Of a stretch of DNA of 64,000 bases, positions 8,006 through 16,347 are shown piece by piece. The notes under the pieces were generated by a model that made no database searches, was not told the DNA's origin, and worked only from the letters and a program-made list of their open reading frames with translations. Made by a program: the position numbers and the translations under genes. Each line of letters starts with the position of its first letter. Position 1 is the stretch's first letter. The stretch spans positions 496,001 through 560,000 of the forward strand of contig QGGY01000001.1 in assembly GCA_003148945.1 (NCBI GenBank), written 5' to 3'. The DNA comes from Murimonas intestini. GTDB taxonomy: Bacteria > Bacillota > Clostridia > Lachnospirales > Lachnospiraceae.

Positions 8006-10892
8006 AAAGATCAAAAAAGTACTGACAAAGATAGGAGATTCCAGGATCGCCATTCTGGGAGTGGCATTCACCCTTCTGGCATGCATACTTGTGCAGCGCC
8101 TTTTCAGCCTGCAGATCATTAACGGTGAAAGTTATCTGAATGATTTTACAATGCAGATCAGGAAGGAAGAGGTACTAAAAAGCACAAGAGGAAATATATA
8201 CGATTCAGAGGGAGGCCTTCTGGCCTATAATAAACTGGCTTACTCCGTTACATTTGAAGATAACGGCACTTATGAGACAAGGAAAGAACGTAATCTTTCG
8301 CTGAACAGAAGTATGTATGGACTTATACAGATCATCGAGGGCGGCGGAAACAGCATTACTTCTGATTTCGGCATTGTACTGGATGGAAGCGGGGATTATG
8401 CATATACGAAAAGCGGAACATCGCTGCTTCGTTTTAAGGCGGATGTTTTCGGCGAGCCTTACATAGATGACCTGACAGCCGAACAGCGCAATATGACAGC
8501 CTCTGAGATGATCGAGGAGCTGAGCAATTCAGAGAATTTCGGTTTGATAGATGAAGACTATACTCCGGAAGATCTGGCTTCCTATGAGCTTCCGCAAAGC
8601 TATACAAAGGAAGAGCTTGTAAAGATGGTGGGGCTTCGAAGCGCCGTGGCACAGAACAGCTATCAGAAATACAAGGCAGTTACGATTGCCAGGGATATTG
8701 ATGAAAATACCATGGCCACCATAATGGAAAATAAAGATAAATACCAGGGTGTGGATGTGGTGGAGGATACTGTCCGTGTATATAACGATGCCATCTATTT
8801 TGCACCTGTAGTTGGATATACAGGAAAGATATCACAGGAAGAGCTGGAGGCATTTGAGGATGACGACCCGAATACACCGTATACATCAAGTGATATTGTG
8901 GGCAAGGCGGGACTGGAGCAGCATTTTGAGACAGATCTGCAGGGCGTGAAGGGACTTAAGACTATGTTCGTGGACAACCTGGGGAAAGTACTCAAGGTTG
9001 ATTCTGTAAAAGATCCCCAGGCGGGTGATGATATCCATCTGACTCTGAACAGGAAGCTGCAGATAGCTTCCTACAAGATACTGGAACAGTATATTGCGGG
9101 TATTGTCTTTTCCATGCTTGAGGATACAAAAGAATTTGACCTTGAGAATGTGGCCACAGCTGACGAGATCCGTATCCCTATCTATGATGTTTACTATGCT
9201 CTTGTTGAGAATAATGTGCTGGATATGACCCATTTAAAGGCTGACGATGCCACAGACCTGGAAAAGCAGATATACCAGTCATTCCTTTCAAAAGAGGCAG
9301 CTGTGTTCAGCGAGATCAAGAGCCAGCTGACATCTCCGGTACCGACTCCATATAAGGATCTGCGGGAAGAGATGCAGGCGTATATGACATATATTGTCCA
9401 AGAAATGCTGATGCAGGAGACAGGAATACTCTCATCAGACGCCATCGACAGGACAGATGAGACATATAAAGCGTGGACTCAGGGCGACATCAGCCTTCAG
9501 GAATACTTAACGTATGCCATTTCAAAGAACTGGATGGATGTGACTAAGATAGATGTGGACAGTGAGTACCTGGATTCCACGGAGATCTTCAGCGCTCTGG
9601 CGGATTATATAGCAGATTACTTATCAAGTGACAATAACTTCAGCAAAAAAGTTTACAAATATATGATCGAGGAGGAGACCCTGAACGGCAATGAAGTCTG
9701 TATGCTGCTCTTTGACCAGGGGATCCTGACAATGAATGAGAGTGATTACGATAACCTGGCGACAGGCGCCATCGGCGGTTATGACTTCATGAGGCAGAAG
9801 ATCCTCACTTTGGAGATCACGCCCGCTCAGCTGGCGCTGGCTCCCTGTTCAGGTTCTGTGGTTATAACAGACCCCAACAATGGGAATGTGCTGGCATGCG
9901 TGACATATCCGGGATATGACAGCAACAGGCTGGCAAACGATATGGACTCAGACTATTTCATGAAACTTGCGCAGGACGGGTCAAGCCCCTTCTACAATAA
10001 GGCTACACAGGAGGAGACGGCACCGGGTTCCACATTCAAGCTGGTCACGGCTACAGCGGCAATCGACCAGGGGATTGTTTCTGAGTATGACACTATTTCA
10101 TGTACAGGTATATTTGAGGAAGTGGATCCTCCTGTCAAATGCTGGATCTATTCCGGCGCACATGGGCCGGAGTCAATGGTGACTGCCATCAGGGATTCAT
10201 GTAACTTTTATTTTAATAGCCTGGGCTATATGATGGGAACTAACTCAGAGGGAAAATATGTAGACGAATTAGGCGTGCAGACGCTGAAGAAATATGCGGA
10301 GATGTACGGATTTGACTCCACCACGGGGATAGAGATCGGGGAGACTGCTCCCAGGATCGCAGATTACGACGTTGTACGTGCCTCTATGGGACAGAGTAAC
10401 CATGCCTTTACCACAACACAGCTGGCCAGATATGCGGCCACGCTGGCCAACAGCGGCACCTGCTATGACCTGACACTGCTGGACAAGATCACGGATTCCG
10501 CAGGGAACCTGGTAGTAGAGCAGCAGCCGGTCATCCATAACCAGATAAACATGTCCTCCGAATTCTGGGATACAGTCCATACGGGTATGAACCTGATGGT
10601 TCAGGACAGCTCCGTATTTAAAGAATCAAAGAATTTTGACCTGGGAGGAAAGACGGGTACTGCCCAGGAGACAGGGGTGCCGAACCATGCGCTCTTTATC
10701 GGATATGCGCCGTATCAGAATCCTGAGATGGCTATAGCGGTGCGTATCACAAACGGTTATTCTTCATCTAATTCAGCTGCCGTGGCAGATGATATTATCA
10801 ATTATATGTTCGGACTGAAGGAAGAATCAGAAATCATCACTGGCACAGCTACAGTTAAAATGTTTTCAGGCAATCAGGCGCGCCAGGATTAA
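7998..10892 (+). CDS. mrdA: penicillin-binding protein 2 (elongation transpeptidase) with large insertion
   Basis: Class B penicillin-binding protein, 964 residues, starting at a TTG codon served by AAGGAG about 13 bases upstream inside mreD. A single N-terminal membrane helix (about residues 16-37) is followed by the dimerisation domain and the transpeptidase domain. The active-site serine is Ser678 in G-S-T-F-K, the S-C-N triad follows, and K885 starts K-T-G-T. The usual length of PBP2 is about 630-700, so the protein is 250-300 residues longer. The excess lies between roughly residues 375 and 610, an acidic, predicted helical stretch inserted before the GSVVITDPNNGNVLA strand. It partners with RodA encoded downstream to build the lateral wall. 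Confidence 0.93.
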   Translation: MFKKIKKVLTKIGDSRIAILGVAFTLLACILVQRLFSLQIINGESYLNDFTMQIRKEEVLKSTRGNIYDSEGGLLAYNKLAYSVTFEDNGTYETRKERNLSLNRSMYGLIQIIEGGGNSITSDFGIVLDGSGDYAYTKSGTSLLRFKADVFGEPYIDDLTAEQRNMTASEMIEELSNSENFGLIDEDYTPEDLASYELPQSYTKEELVKMVGLRSAVAQNSYQKYKAVTIARDIDENTMATIMENKDKYQGVDVVEDTVRVYNDAIYFAPVVGYTGKISQEELEAFEDDDPNTPYTSSDIVGKAGLEQHFETDLQGVKGLKTMFVDNLGKVLKVDSVKDPQAGDDIHLTLNRKLQIASYKILEQYIAGIVFSMLEDTKEFDLENVATADEIRIPIYDVYYALVENNVLDMTHLKADDATDLEKQIYQSFLSKEAAVFSEIKSQLTSPVPTPYKDLREEMQAYMTYIVQEMLMQETGILSSDAIDRTDETYKAWTQGDISLQEYLTYAISKNWMDVTKIDVDSEYLDSTEIFSALADYIADYLSSDNNFSKKVYKYMIEEETLNGNEVCMLLFDQGILTMNESDYDNLATGAIGGYDFMRQKILTLEITPAQLALAPCSGSVVITDPNNGNVLACVTYPGYDSNRLANDMDSDYFMKLAQDGSSPFYNKATQEETAPGSTFKLVTATAAIDQGIVSEYDTISCTGIFEEVDPPVKCWIYSGAHGPESMVTAIRDSCNFYFNSLGYMMGTNSEGKYVDELGVQTLKKYAEMYGFDSTTGIEIGETAPRIADYDVVRASMGQSNHAFTTTQLARYAATLANSGTCYDLTLLDKITDSAGNLVVEQQPVIHNQINMSSEFWDTVHTGMNLMVQDSSVFKESKNFDLGGKTGTAQETGVPNHALFIGYAPYQNPEMAIAVRITNGYSSSNSAAVADDIINYMFGLKEESEIITGTATVKMFSGNQARQD

Positions 10893-10912
10893 ATTTAGGA
10901 GGCAGGATTTGT

Positions 10913-11602
10913 ATGAACCCGAAGTCAGTTATTATCAAAAGCAATAAGTATGGGCTTATTGTCATACTGGATGAAAAGCTTCCCTTCGATGAGCTGCTCC
11001 TGGATGTGGCCGATAAATTCAAAGAATCGGCCAACTTCTTCAAAAATGCAAAAATGGCAGTCACCTTTCGGGGAAGGGTGCTGACTAAGGCTCAGGAGAG
11101 AGAGCTGGTCTATGCGATTGTAAACAATTCACAGATACATATTCTATGTGTTGTGGATGAAGATAAAGTACAAGAAGAACATTACAGATGTGTGGTTGAG
11201 GATGCCATGGAAGAGAAGATGCGGCAGGACGGGCAGTTCTACCGCGGCACCCTCAGGATGGGCCAGGTGCTGGAGACAGAGACAAGTGTAGTGATAATGG
11301 GCGATGTGAATCCTGGAGCCAGTGTGGTGTCAAAAGGAAACATCGTGGTCCTGGGCTCCTGCCGGGGCAATGTATATGCCGGAGCTACAGGAGATACAGG
11401 ATGCTTTGCCGCTGCCCTCATTATGAAACCGCAGCAGGTGCGCATCGCAGATAAGGTAGCCAGAAGCGCTATTACAAAACGCGTCGATACAGGGGAATAC
11501 AAGATCGATCCCAAGATAGCATATGTTAAGGACGGTCATATTTATGTGAAACCGATCGGACAGGATACATATCTGGATATACCCACACCGCTCATTGAAT
11601 AG
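10913..11602 (+). CDS. minC: septum site-determining protein MinC
   Basis: FtsZ polymerisation inhibitor of 229 residues that blocks division away from midcell. The C-terminal half shows the parallel beta-helix repeats (V-I-M-G-D-V-N-P-G-A-S-V-V-S-K-G-N-I-V-V) that dimerise and bind MinD. The N-terminal half is the variable FtsZ-binding domain. A GGAGG ribosome-binding site sits upstream. It follows the PBP2 gene by 20 bases and is followed by minD and minE, so rod growth and division-site choice share one operon. Confidence 0.95.
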   Translation: MNPKSVIIKSNKYGLIVILDEKLPFDELLLDVADKFKESANFFKNAKMAVTFRGRVLTKAQERELVYAIVNNSQIHILCVVDEDKVQEEHYRCVVEDAMEEKMRQDGQFYRGTLRMGQVLETETSVVIMGDVNPGASVVSKGNIVVLGSCRGNVYAGATGDTGCFAAALIMKPQQVRIADKVARSAITKRVDTGEYKIDPKIAYVKDGHIYVKPIGQDTYLDIPTPLIE

Positions 11603-11673
11603 AGGGGAGCGGGAAGTACGCCCGATGATCCGGGAAAATCTCCCAGTATGCTGAAATTCGAGGAGGATGTAAT

Positions 11674-12465
11674 ATGAGTGAAGTAATAGTTATCACTTCT
11701 GGAAAGGGCGGAGTGGGAAAGACCACAGTTACCGCTAATATTGGGACAGGGCTGGCTAAGCTGGACCAGAAAGTAGTTCTGGTAGATACTGATATCGGGC
11801 TTCGGAATCTGGATGTAGTGATGGGGCTGGAAAACAGGATCGTCTATAATCTGGTGGATGTCATCGAAGGAAACTGCCGTATGAAGCAGGCACTGATAAA
11901 GGATAAGCGGTATCCCAACCTGTATCTGCTCCCGGCTGCACAGACGAGAGATAAATCAGCAGTGACGCCGGAACAGATGATCAAGCTCACAGACGATCTG
12001 AGAGAGAGCTTTGATTATATCCTTCTGGATTGCCCGGCTGGGATAGAGCAGGGATTTAAAAACGCGATTGCCGGGGCAGACAGAGCTATTGTAGTGACTA
12101 CTCCGGAAGTATCAGCTATCCGGGATGCAGACAGGATCATTGGCCTTCTGGAGGCAAATGAGATCAGAAAGACTGACCTTCTGATCAACAGGCTCAGGGT
12201 AGATATGGTGCGCAGGGGAGACATGATGTCAGTGGATGATGTGGTGGAGATTTTGGCAGTGAATCTGCTGGGAGCTATACCGGACGATGAAAGTGTAGTG
12301 GTTGCCACAAATCAGGGAGAGCCTCTGGCGGGGAATGATGAGATGGCAGGTATGGCATTTTTGAATATCTGCCGCAGGGTAACTGGTGAAGCGGTTCCTT
12401 TAATGGATTTTTCTAAGGGAAAAGGATTCTTGTCAAAAGTATCCGGCCTTTTTAAGAAACACTAG
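11674..12465 (+). CDS. minD: septum site-determining ATPase MinD
   Basis: ParA/MinD family ATPase of 263 residues. It shows the deviant Walker A motif G-K-G-G-V-G-K-T-T at residues 10-18, the switch region DTDIGLRNLD and the Walker B region YILLDCPAG. The C-terminal residues F-L-S-K-V-S-G-L-F-K-K-H form the amphipathic membrane-targeting helix. It recruits MinC to the membrane and is stimulated by MinE. A GAGGAGG ribosome-binding site is present. The 70 bases between minC and minD contain nothing I recognise. Confidence 0.97.
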   Translation: MSEVIVITSGKGGVGKTTVTANIGTGLAKLDQKVVLVDTDIGLRNLDVVMGLENRIVYNLVDVIEGNCRMKQALIKDKRYPNLYLLPAAQTRDKSAVTPEQMIKLTDDLRESFDYILLDCPAGIEQGFKNAIAGADRAIVVTTPEVSAIRDADRIIGLLEANEIRKTDLLINRLRVDMVRRGDMMSVDDVVEILAVNLLGAIPDDESVVVATNQGEPLAGNDEMAGMAFLNICRRVTGEAVPLMDFSKGKGFLSKVSGLFKKH

Positions 12466-12480
12466 AGGGGGCGTGCCTGT

Positions 12481-12732
12481 ATGATAGGATGGAATCTGTT
12501 TCACAGAAGAAATTCAGGCTGCATTGCAAAAGAAAGGCTCAGGGGCATGCTGCTGAGTGACAGGACAAACTGTTCTTACGATACAATGGATATGATAAAA
12601 AAGGACTTCAGAAGAACAATTGAAAAATACCTGGAGATAGATGCAAAAGACATAGAGGTACGTTTAGAAATCGCAGATGAGACGGGACAAGGTGTAAATA
12701 ATGTTAAAACAATACAAATTAAGGGACTATAA
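12481..12732 (+). CDS. minE: cell division topological specificity factor MinE
   Basis: MinE of 83 residues, the normal size. The N-terminal part holds the anti-MinCD segment and the C-terminal part (after about residue 33) the topological-specificity domain, with the D-x-x-x-x-V-R-L-E-I strand. It drives MinD off the membrane. The ribosome-binding site is GAGGGGG. The 3' end overlaps the next gene (rodA) by 32 bases. A MinE-containing Min system rather than DivIVA/MinJ is typical of several clostridial groups. Confidence 0.92.
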   Translation: MIGWNLFHRRNSGCIAKERLRGMLLSDRTNCSYDTMDMIKKDFRRTIEKYLEIDAKDIEVRLEIADETGQGVNNVKTIQIKGL

Positions 12733-13810
12733 ATTCAGACTTATCTTATGGGTCCTGGCGCTTTCGATTCTGGGACTGATGGTTATTGGGAGCGCGAAGC
12801 AGGATGTTCAGCTGAAACAGCTGCTGGGAATTATCGGCGGTGCGGGGGTCATGGTCATCGTGTCACTGATCGATTATACATGGCTGCTCAATTTCTACTG
12901 GATCTGGTATGTGATATGCCTGGCCATGCTGGGTGTTGTTTTGATACCGGGTATAGGGTCTAATGTAAATGGCGCCACACGGTGGATCGATCTTGGTTTT
13001 ACAAGCTTTCAGCCTTCAGACCTTGCAAAGATCATAATCATAGTCTTTTTTGCCAAGTTTTTCTCTAAACATGAAGAGGATCTGAATACACTGAAGGTGA
13101 TCCTGGGGTCACTCATGCTGCTTGGGATCCCGCTGGGGCTTATTGTCTCAGAACCTGACCTTTCAACTACGATTGCTGTCATGCTTGTATTCTGCTGCAT
13201 GATTTTTATTGCAGGCTTGAGTTATAAAATAATTGGTGGTATATTAGTTGTAGCAATACCTGCAGCCGTCATATTCCTGAGCATTATTACCCAGCCGGGA
13301 CAGACTCTGCTGAAGGACTACCAGCTGAACCGTATCCTGGCATGGATCAATCCCAGCCAGTATGCAGATACGGCATACCAGCAGACAAACTCTGTCATAG
13401 CGATCGGTTCAGGGCAGCTGTATGGAAAAGGACTGAATAATAATGTGATCTCTTCTGTAAAGAACGGCAATTTCATTTCTGAGCCTCAGACTGACTTTAT
13501 TTTTGCCGTGGCAGGAGAGGAGCTTGGATTTTTAGGCTGCTGCATCATTGTTGTGCTGGAGCTTTTGATTGCTTATGAGTGCATCAGGATAGGGAAAAAA
13601 GCCCGTGATATGTCGGGAACAATAATATGCTGCGGTGTGGCGGCGCTTATCTCTGTCCAGAGTTTTATGAATATCTGCGTAGCTACGAATCTGATGCCGA
13701 ATACAGGGATAACCCTCCCCTTCGTAAGCTACGGCCTGACTTCCCTGATCAGCCTGTATATAGGGATAGGATTGGTATTGAACGTGGGGCTGCAGGTAAG
13801 AAAATATTGA
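12701..13810 (+). CDS. rodA: SEDS glycosyltransferase RodA
   Basis: Polytopic SEDS protein (RodA/FtsW/SpoVE family), 369 residues with about ten membrane helices. It shows the conserved WID-G-x-x-x-x-Q-P-S-D-x-A-K segment near residue 105, the loop with E-P-D-L-S-T near residue 147 and the terminal P-x-x-S-Y-G region. SEDS proteins polymerise glycan strands from lipid II together with a class B PBP. The operon position with mreBCD and PBP2 argues for RodA rather than FtsW. Translation begins inside minE, with an AAGG sequence upstream. Confidence 0.93.
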   Translation: MLKQYKLRDYKFRLILWVLALSILGLMVIGSAKQDVQLKQLLGIIGGAGVMVIVSLIDYTWLLNFYWIWYVICLAMLGVVLIPGIGSNVNGATRWIDLGFTSFQPSDLAKIIIIVFFAKFFSKHEEDLNTLKVILGSLMLLGIPLGLIVSEPDLSTTIAVMLVFCCMIFIAGLSYKIIGGILVVAIPAAVIFLSIITQPGQTLLKDYQLNRILAWINPSQYADTAYQQTNSVIAIGSGQLYGKGLNNNVISSVKNGNFISEPQTDFIFAVAGEELGFLGCCIIVVLELLIAYECIRIGKKARDMSGTIICCGVAALISVQSFMNICVATNLMPNTGITLPFVSYGLTSLISLYIGIGLVLNVGLQVRKY

Positions 13811-13824
13811 CAGGAGGCTATTGA

Positions 13825-14226
13825 ATGAATATGAATATTGGACTGATCGCGCATGACGCCAGAAAAAAACTGATGCAGAATTTCTGCATTGCTTACAGGG
13901 GGATCCTGAGCAAACATAACCTATACGCTACAGGAACGACAGGAAGGCTTGTGGAGGAAGTGACAAATCTGAACATCCACAAGTATCTGGCGGGCCATCT
14001 TGGAGGAGAGCAGCAGATCTGCTCAGAGATAGAGCACAATCAGATAGATCTGATGATCTTTTTAAGAGATCCTCTTTCACCCAAGAAGCATGAGCCCAGT
14101 GTAAAAAATATCTTTACGCTCTGTGATATGCATAATATACCTCTGGCCACAAACCTGGCCACAGCGGAGCTGCTGATCAAGTCTCTGGACCGCGGCGAGC
14201 TGGAATGGCGTGAGATCTATAAATAA
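13825..14226 (+). CDS. mgsA: methylglyoxal synthase
   Basis: A 133-residue enzyme that converts dihydroxyacetone phosphate to methylglyoxal and phosphate, a bypass of lower glycolysis. The family motifs are clear: I-A-H-D near the start, A-T-G-T-T-G-R for phosphate binding, and F-L-R-D-P-L containing one catalytic Asp. The usual G-G-D-Q-Q catalytic motif reads G-G-E-Q-Q here, so the residue equivalent to Asp71 of the Escherichia coli enzyme is Glu. Ribosome-binding site CAGGAGG. The gene sits at the end of the shape and division operon. Confidence 0.93.
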   Translation: MNMNIGLIAHDARKKLMQNFCIAYRGILSKHNLYATGTTGRLVEEVTNLNIHKYLAGHLGGEQQICSEIEHNQIDLMIFLRDPLSPKKHEPSVKNIFTLCDMHNIPLATNLATAELLIKSLDRGELEWREIYK

Positions 14227-14244
14227 AGTACGGAGAAATATAAT

Positions 14245-15414
14245 ATGAGCAGAAATGACAGAAATACCGGGACAAGAAATCAGGGGAACCGTACAAGAAG
14301 CGCTTCAGGCAGGGAGGCGGGCGGATACAGCGGCAGCCGCAGAACGGCTCAGACGCGCCCGCCGAGGGAGAAGAGCAGAGGAGCTCTGCGCCTTGAACGT
14401 GAGATGAAGCGGCGGAAAGCCCTGCACCGTTTTGCAGCCCTGTTTATCTGCCTGATAATCGCATCGGGTGCGGCCGCTTATATCTTCTTTTTTCAGACGA
14501 AGGATATAGCGCTTCTCAATCCCTATGATAAAAGTGATCCTGTTCTTGGGATGAAGAAAATGTCATCCCTGAATGGAACAGCAGTCTCATTTGCAGCTGA
14601 CTTAAGTGTGGCGACCTCAGATATTCCCATGGAAGGTCTGGAGCTGGAAGCAAAGTCTGCGGCATTGATTGATGTGAATAATAAAGATTTCATGTATGCA
14701 AAGAGTATCCATGAAAAACGTTATCCTGCCAGTATAACAAAGATCATGACCACTCTTGTTGCCTTAAAGTATGGCAACCTGGACGACATGGTAACAGTAG
14801 GCGAGGAGGCCAAGGATATTGAATACGGCTCTTCAGTCTGCGAGATACAGCCTGGTGACCAGCTCTCGCTGAAGATGCTGCTCTACGGGCTTATGATAAA
14901 CTCTGGAAATGACGCCGCCATGACTATTGCCAGACACGTGGGGGGCAGTGTGGAAGGCTTTATTGATATGATGAATCAGGAAGCGCAGGAAATCGGCGCT
15001 ACCAATACGCACTTTACAAATGCCCACGGACTTCAGGATGAGGACCACTACACAACAGTGTATGACGTATACCTGATGTTTAATGAAGCGCTGAAATATG
15101 ACACATTCAGGGATATCATCAGCATGCATTCCTATGAGGCAAACTTTACCCGCCCCACGGATGAGGATGCAAATGCCCAGACGATGATCACCTGGGAATC
15201 CACAAACCATTATTTTATCAACGAAGCGACAGCGCCCTCAGATGTGACTGTGTTCGGAGGCAAGACCGGTACGACAGATGAAGCGGGAGCCTGCCTGTGC
15301 CTGTACAGCAAGGATAAATATGGGAATCCCTATATCTCCATAATCCTGAAGGAAGACTCTAAGGATCAGCTGTATAATGAGATGAACGAATTATTGTCTA
15401 AAATAAACAAATAG
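14245..15414 (+). CDS. D-alanyl-D-alanine carboxypeptidase (PBP5-like, S11 family)
   Basis: Serine-type D,D-carboxypeptidase of 389 residues that trims the terminal D-Ala of peptidoglycan stem peptides. A long basic cytoplasmic tail (about residues 1-60, many Arg) precedes a membrane helix (about 62-82), so it is N-terminally anchored instead of having the C-terminal amphipathic helix of PBP5. All three active-site motifs are present: S-I-T-K, S-G-N and K-T-G-T. It follows mgsA by 18 bases and is the last gene before a new promoter. Confidence 0.93.
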   Translation: MSRNDRNTGTRNQGNRTRSASGREAGGYSGSRRTAQTRPPREKSRGALRLEREMKRRKALHRFAALFICLIIASGAAAYIFFFQTKDIALLNPYDKSDPVLGMKKMSSLNGTAVSFAADLSVATSDIPMEGLELEAKSAALIDVNNKDFMYAKSIHEKRYPASITKIMTTLVALKYGNLDDMVTVGEEAKDIEYGSSVCEIQPGDQLSLKMLLYGLMINSGNDAAMTIARHVGGSVEGFIDMMNQEAQEIGATNTHFTNAHGLQDEDHYTTVYDVYLMFNEALKYDTFRDIISMHSYEANFTRPTDEDANAQTMITWESTNHYFINEATAPSDVTVFGGKTGTTDEAGACLCLYSKDKYGNPYISIILKEDSKDQLYNEMNELLSKINK

Positions 15415-15417
15415 TAG

Positions 15418-15446
15418 TTGTAATTTATCTATAAATACATTATAAT
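15418..15446 (+). promoter_or_regulatory. sigma-A type promoter
   Basis: TTGTAA at 15418-15423 and a perfect TATAAT at 15441-15446 are separated by 17 bases, just upstream of the P-loop gene at 15493. The short distance and the AAAGGAGGAG ribosome-binding site downstream support an independent transcription unit. Confidence 0.75.
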
Positions 15447-15492
15447 TGTACATATAGAATTTGCGCAGTAAAGACAAAAGGAGGAGATTACA

Positions 15493-15912
15493 ATGATACA
15501 GATTATCGCAGGCAGAAAAGGAAAAGGGAAAACAAAACAATTACTTGATAAGGTAAATGCAGAAATCAAAACTACACACGGAAATATTGTCTATATAGAC
15601 AAGAGTACAAAACACATGTATGAGCTGAATAACCGTGTAAGGCTGATCACCATCAGTGATTTCCCTGTTTTAAACAGTGACGAATTTATAGGCTTTATCT
15701 GTGGAGTTATTTCTCAGGACAATGATTTGGAACAGATGTATTTAGACAGCTTTTTAAGGATTGCGCACCTGGAAGGCATGGATATTACGCCAACTCTTGA
15801 TAAGCTGGAAAAAATCAGTGAAACATACAACATCACTTTTGTATTGAGCGTTTCCATGGATGAGAGCGAATTGCCAGAAAATGCGAAATCTAAAGTTATT
15901 ATCTCTCTGTAA
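15493..15912 (+). CDS. small P-loop protein of unknown function
   Basis: A 139-residue protein starting with a nucleotide-binding loop G-R-K-G-K-G-K-T-K at residues 7-15, followed by alternating strands and helices. It lacks a recognisable Walker B or sensor set and is far too short for a PilT ATPase, though I recall such genes being labelled twitching-motility related in Lachnospiraceae. No membrane segment is visible. It is monocistronic, with a consensus-like promoter, an excellent AAAGGAGGAG ribosome-binding site and a terminator. That suggests substantial expression. Function unknown. Confidence 0.8.
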   Translation: MIQIIAGRKGKGKTKQLLDKVNAEIKTTHGNIVYIDKSTKHMYELNNRVRLITISDFPVLNSDEFIGFICGVISQDNDLEQMYLDSFLRIAHLEGMDITPTLDKLEKISETYNITFVLSVSMDESELPENAKSKVIISL

Positions 15913-15939
15913 CATCATCAGATACATAAGAGAACAGGT

Positions 15940-15976
15940 AAAAGCCGTGGACCCAAAAGGTTCACGGCTTTTAAGT
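15940..15976. terminator. bidirectional intrinsic terminator
   Basis: A 10-bp perfect stem, AAAAGCCGTG at 15940-15949 with CACGGCTTTT at 15963-15972, lies between two convergent genes. The stem ends in A/T runs on both sides and can stop transcription from both directions. Confidence 0.85.
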
Positions 15977-16005
15977 TAATAGAGTATCTTTTTTCCAAGC
16001 GGTAA

Positions 16006-16221
16006 TTAATCGTTGTCACCGAGCTGGCCGATACGTCCGTAGGTGCTGAGCATATACAGACCGGCGATGCCCACAAGGGCATAGATGATTCTGGATATCC
16101 AGGTCATATTTCCAAACAGGAATGCTACCAGGTCGAAATTGAAAAATCCAATCAATCCCCAGTTGATGGCACCGATTATGACCAGTGTTAATGATGTGTA
16201 GTCAAGCCATTTTGTACCCAT
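16006..16221 (-). CDS. DUF378 small membrane protein
   Basis: A 71-residue protein with two hydrophobic helices and the DUF378 hallmarks: the L-V-I-I-G-A-I-N-W-G-L-I-G motif near residue 14 and the R-I-I-Y-A-L-V-G-I-A-G-L-Y second helix. The function of this family is unknown. An AAAAGGAGG ribosome-binding site lies upstream on the minus strand. It is transcribed divergently from the HlyD-like gene. Confidence 0.88.
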   Translation of the reverse strand: MGTKWLDYTSLTLVIIGAINWGLIGFFNFDLVAFLFGNMTWISRIIYALVGIAGLYMLSTYGRIGQLGDND

Positions 16222-16296
16222 TCTTTTTACCTCCTTTTGTGGTCTTTTCTATTTTTTCCAGTTATGAGGTTTTTATACAATAATATAAAAACAAGG

Positions 16297-16325
16297 TTGT
16301 CCTGCAGGTTGTAACGTGGTAAAAT
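16297..16325 (+). promoter_or_regulatory. promoter overlapping a false start codon
   Basis: TTGTCC at 16297-16302 and TAAAAT at 16320-16325 with a 17-base spacer. The -10 element overlaps the ATG at 16324, so that ATG cannot be in the transcript. This helps fix the true start at TTG 16348. Confidence 0.6.
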
Positions 16326-16347
16326 GTTCGGGAAGGGAGGCTGGAAA

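Noticed and set aside
15493-15912. Twitching-motility PilT ATPase
   Set aside because: Only a P-loop is present; 139 residues is far too short and the Walker B, Asp and His boxes are missing. No pilus genes are nearby.
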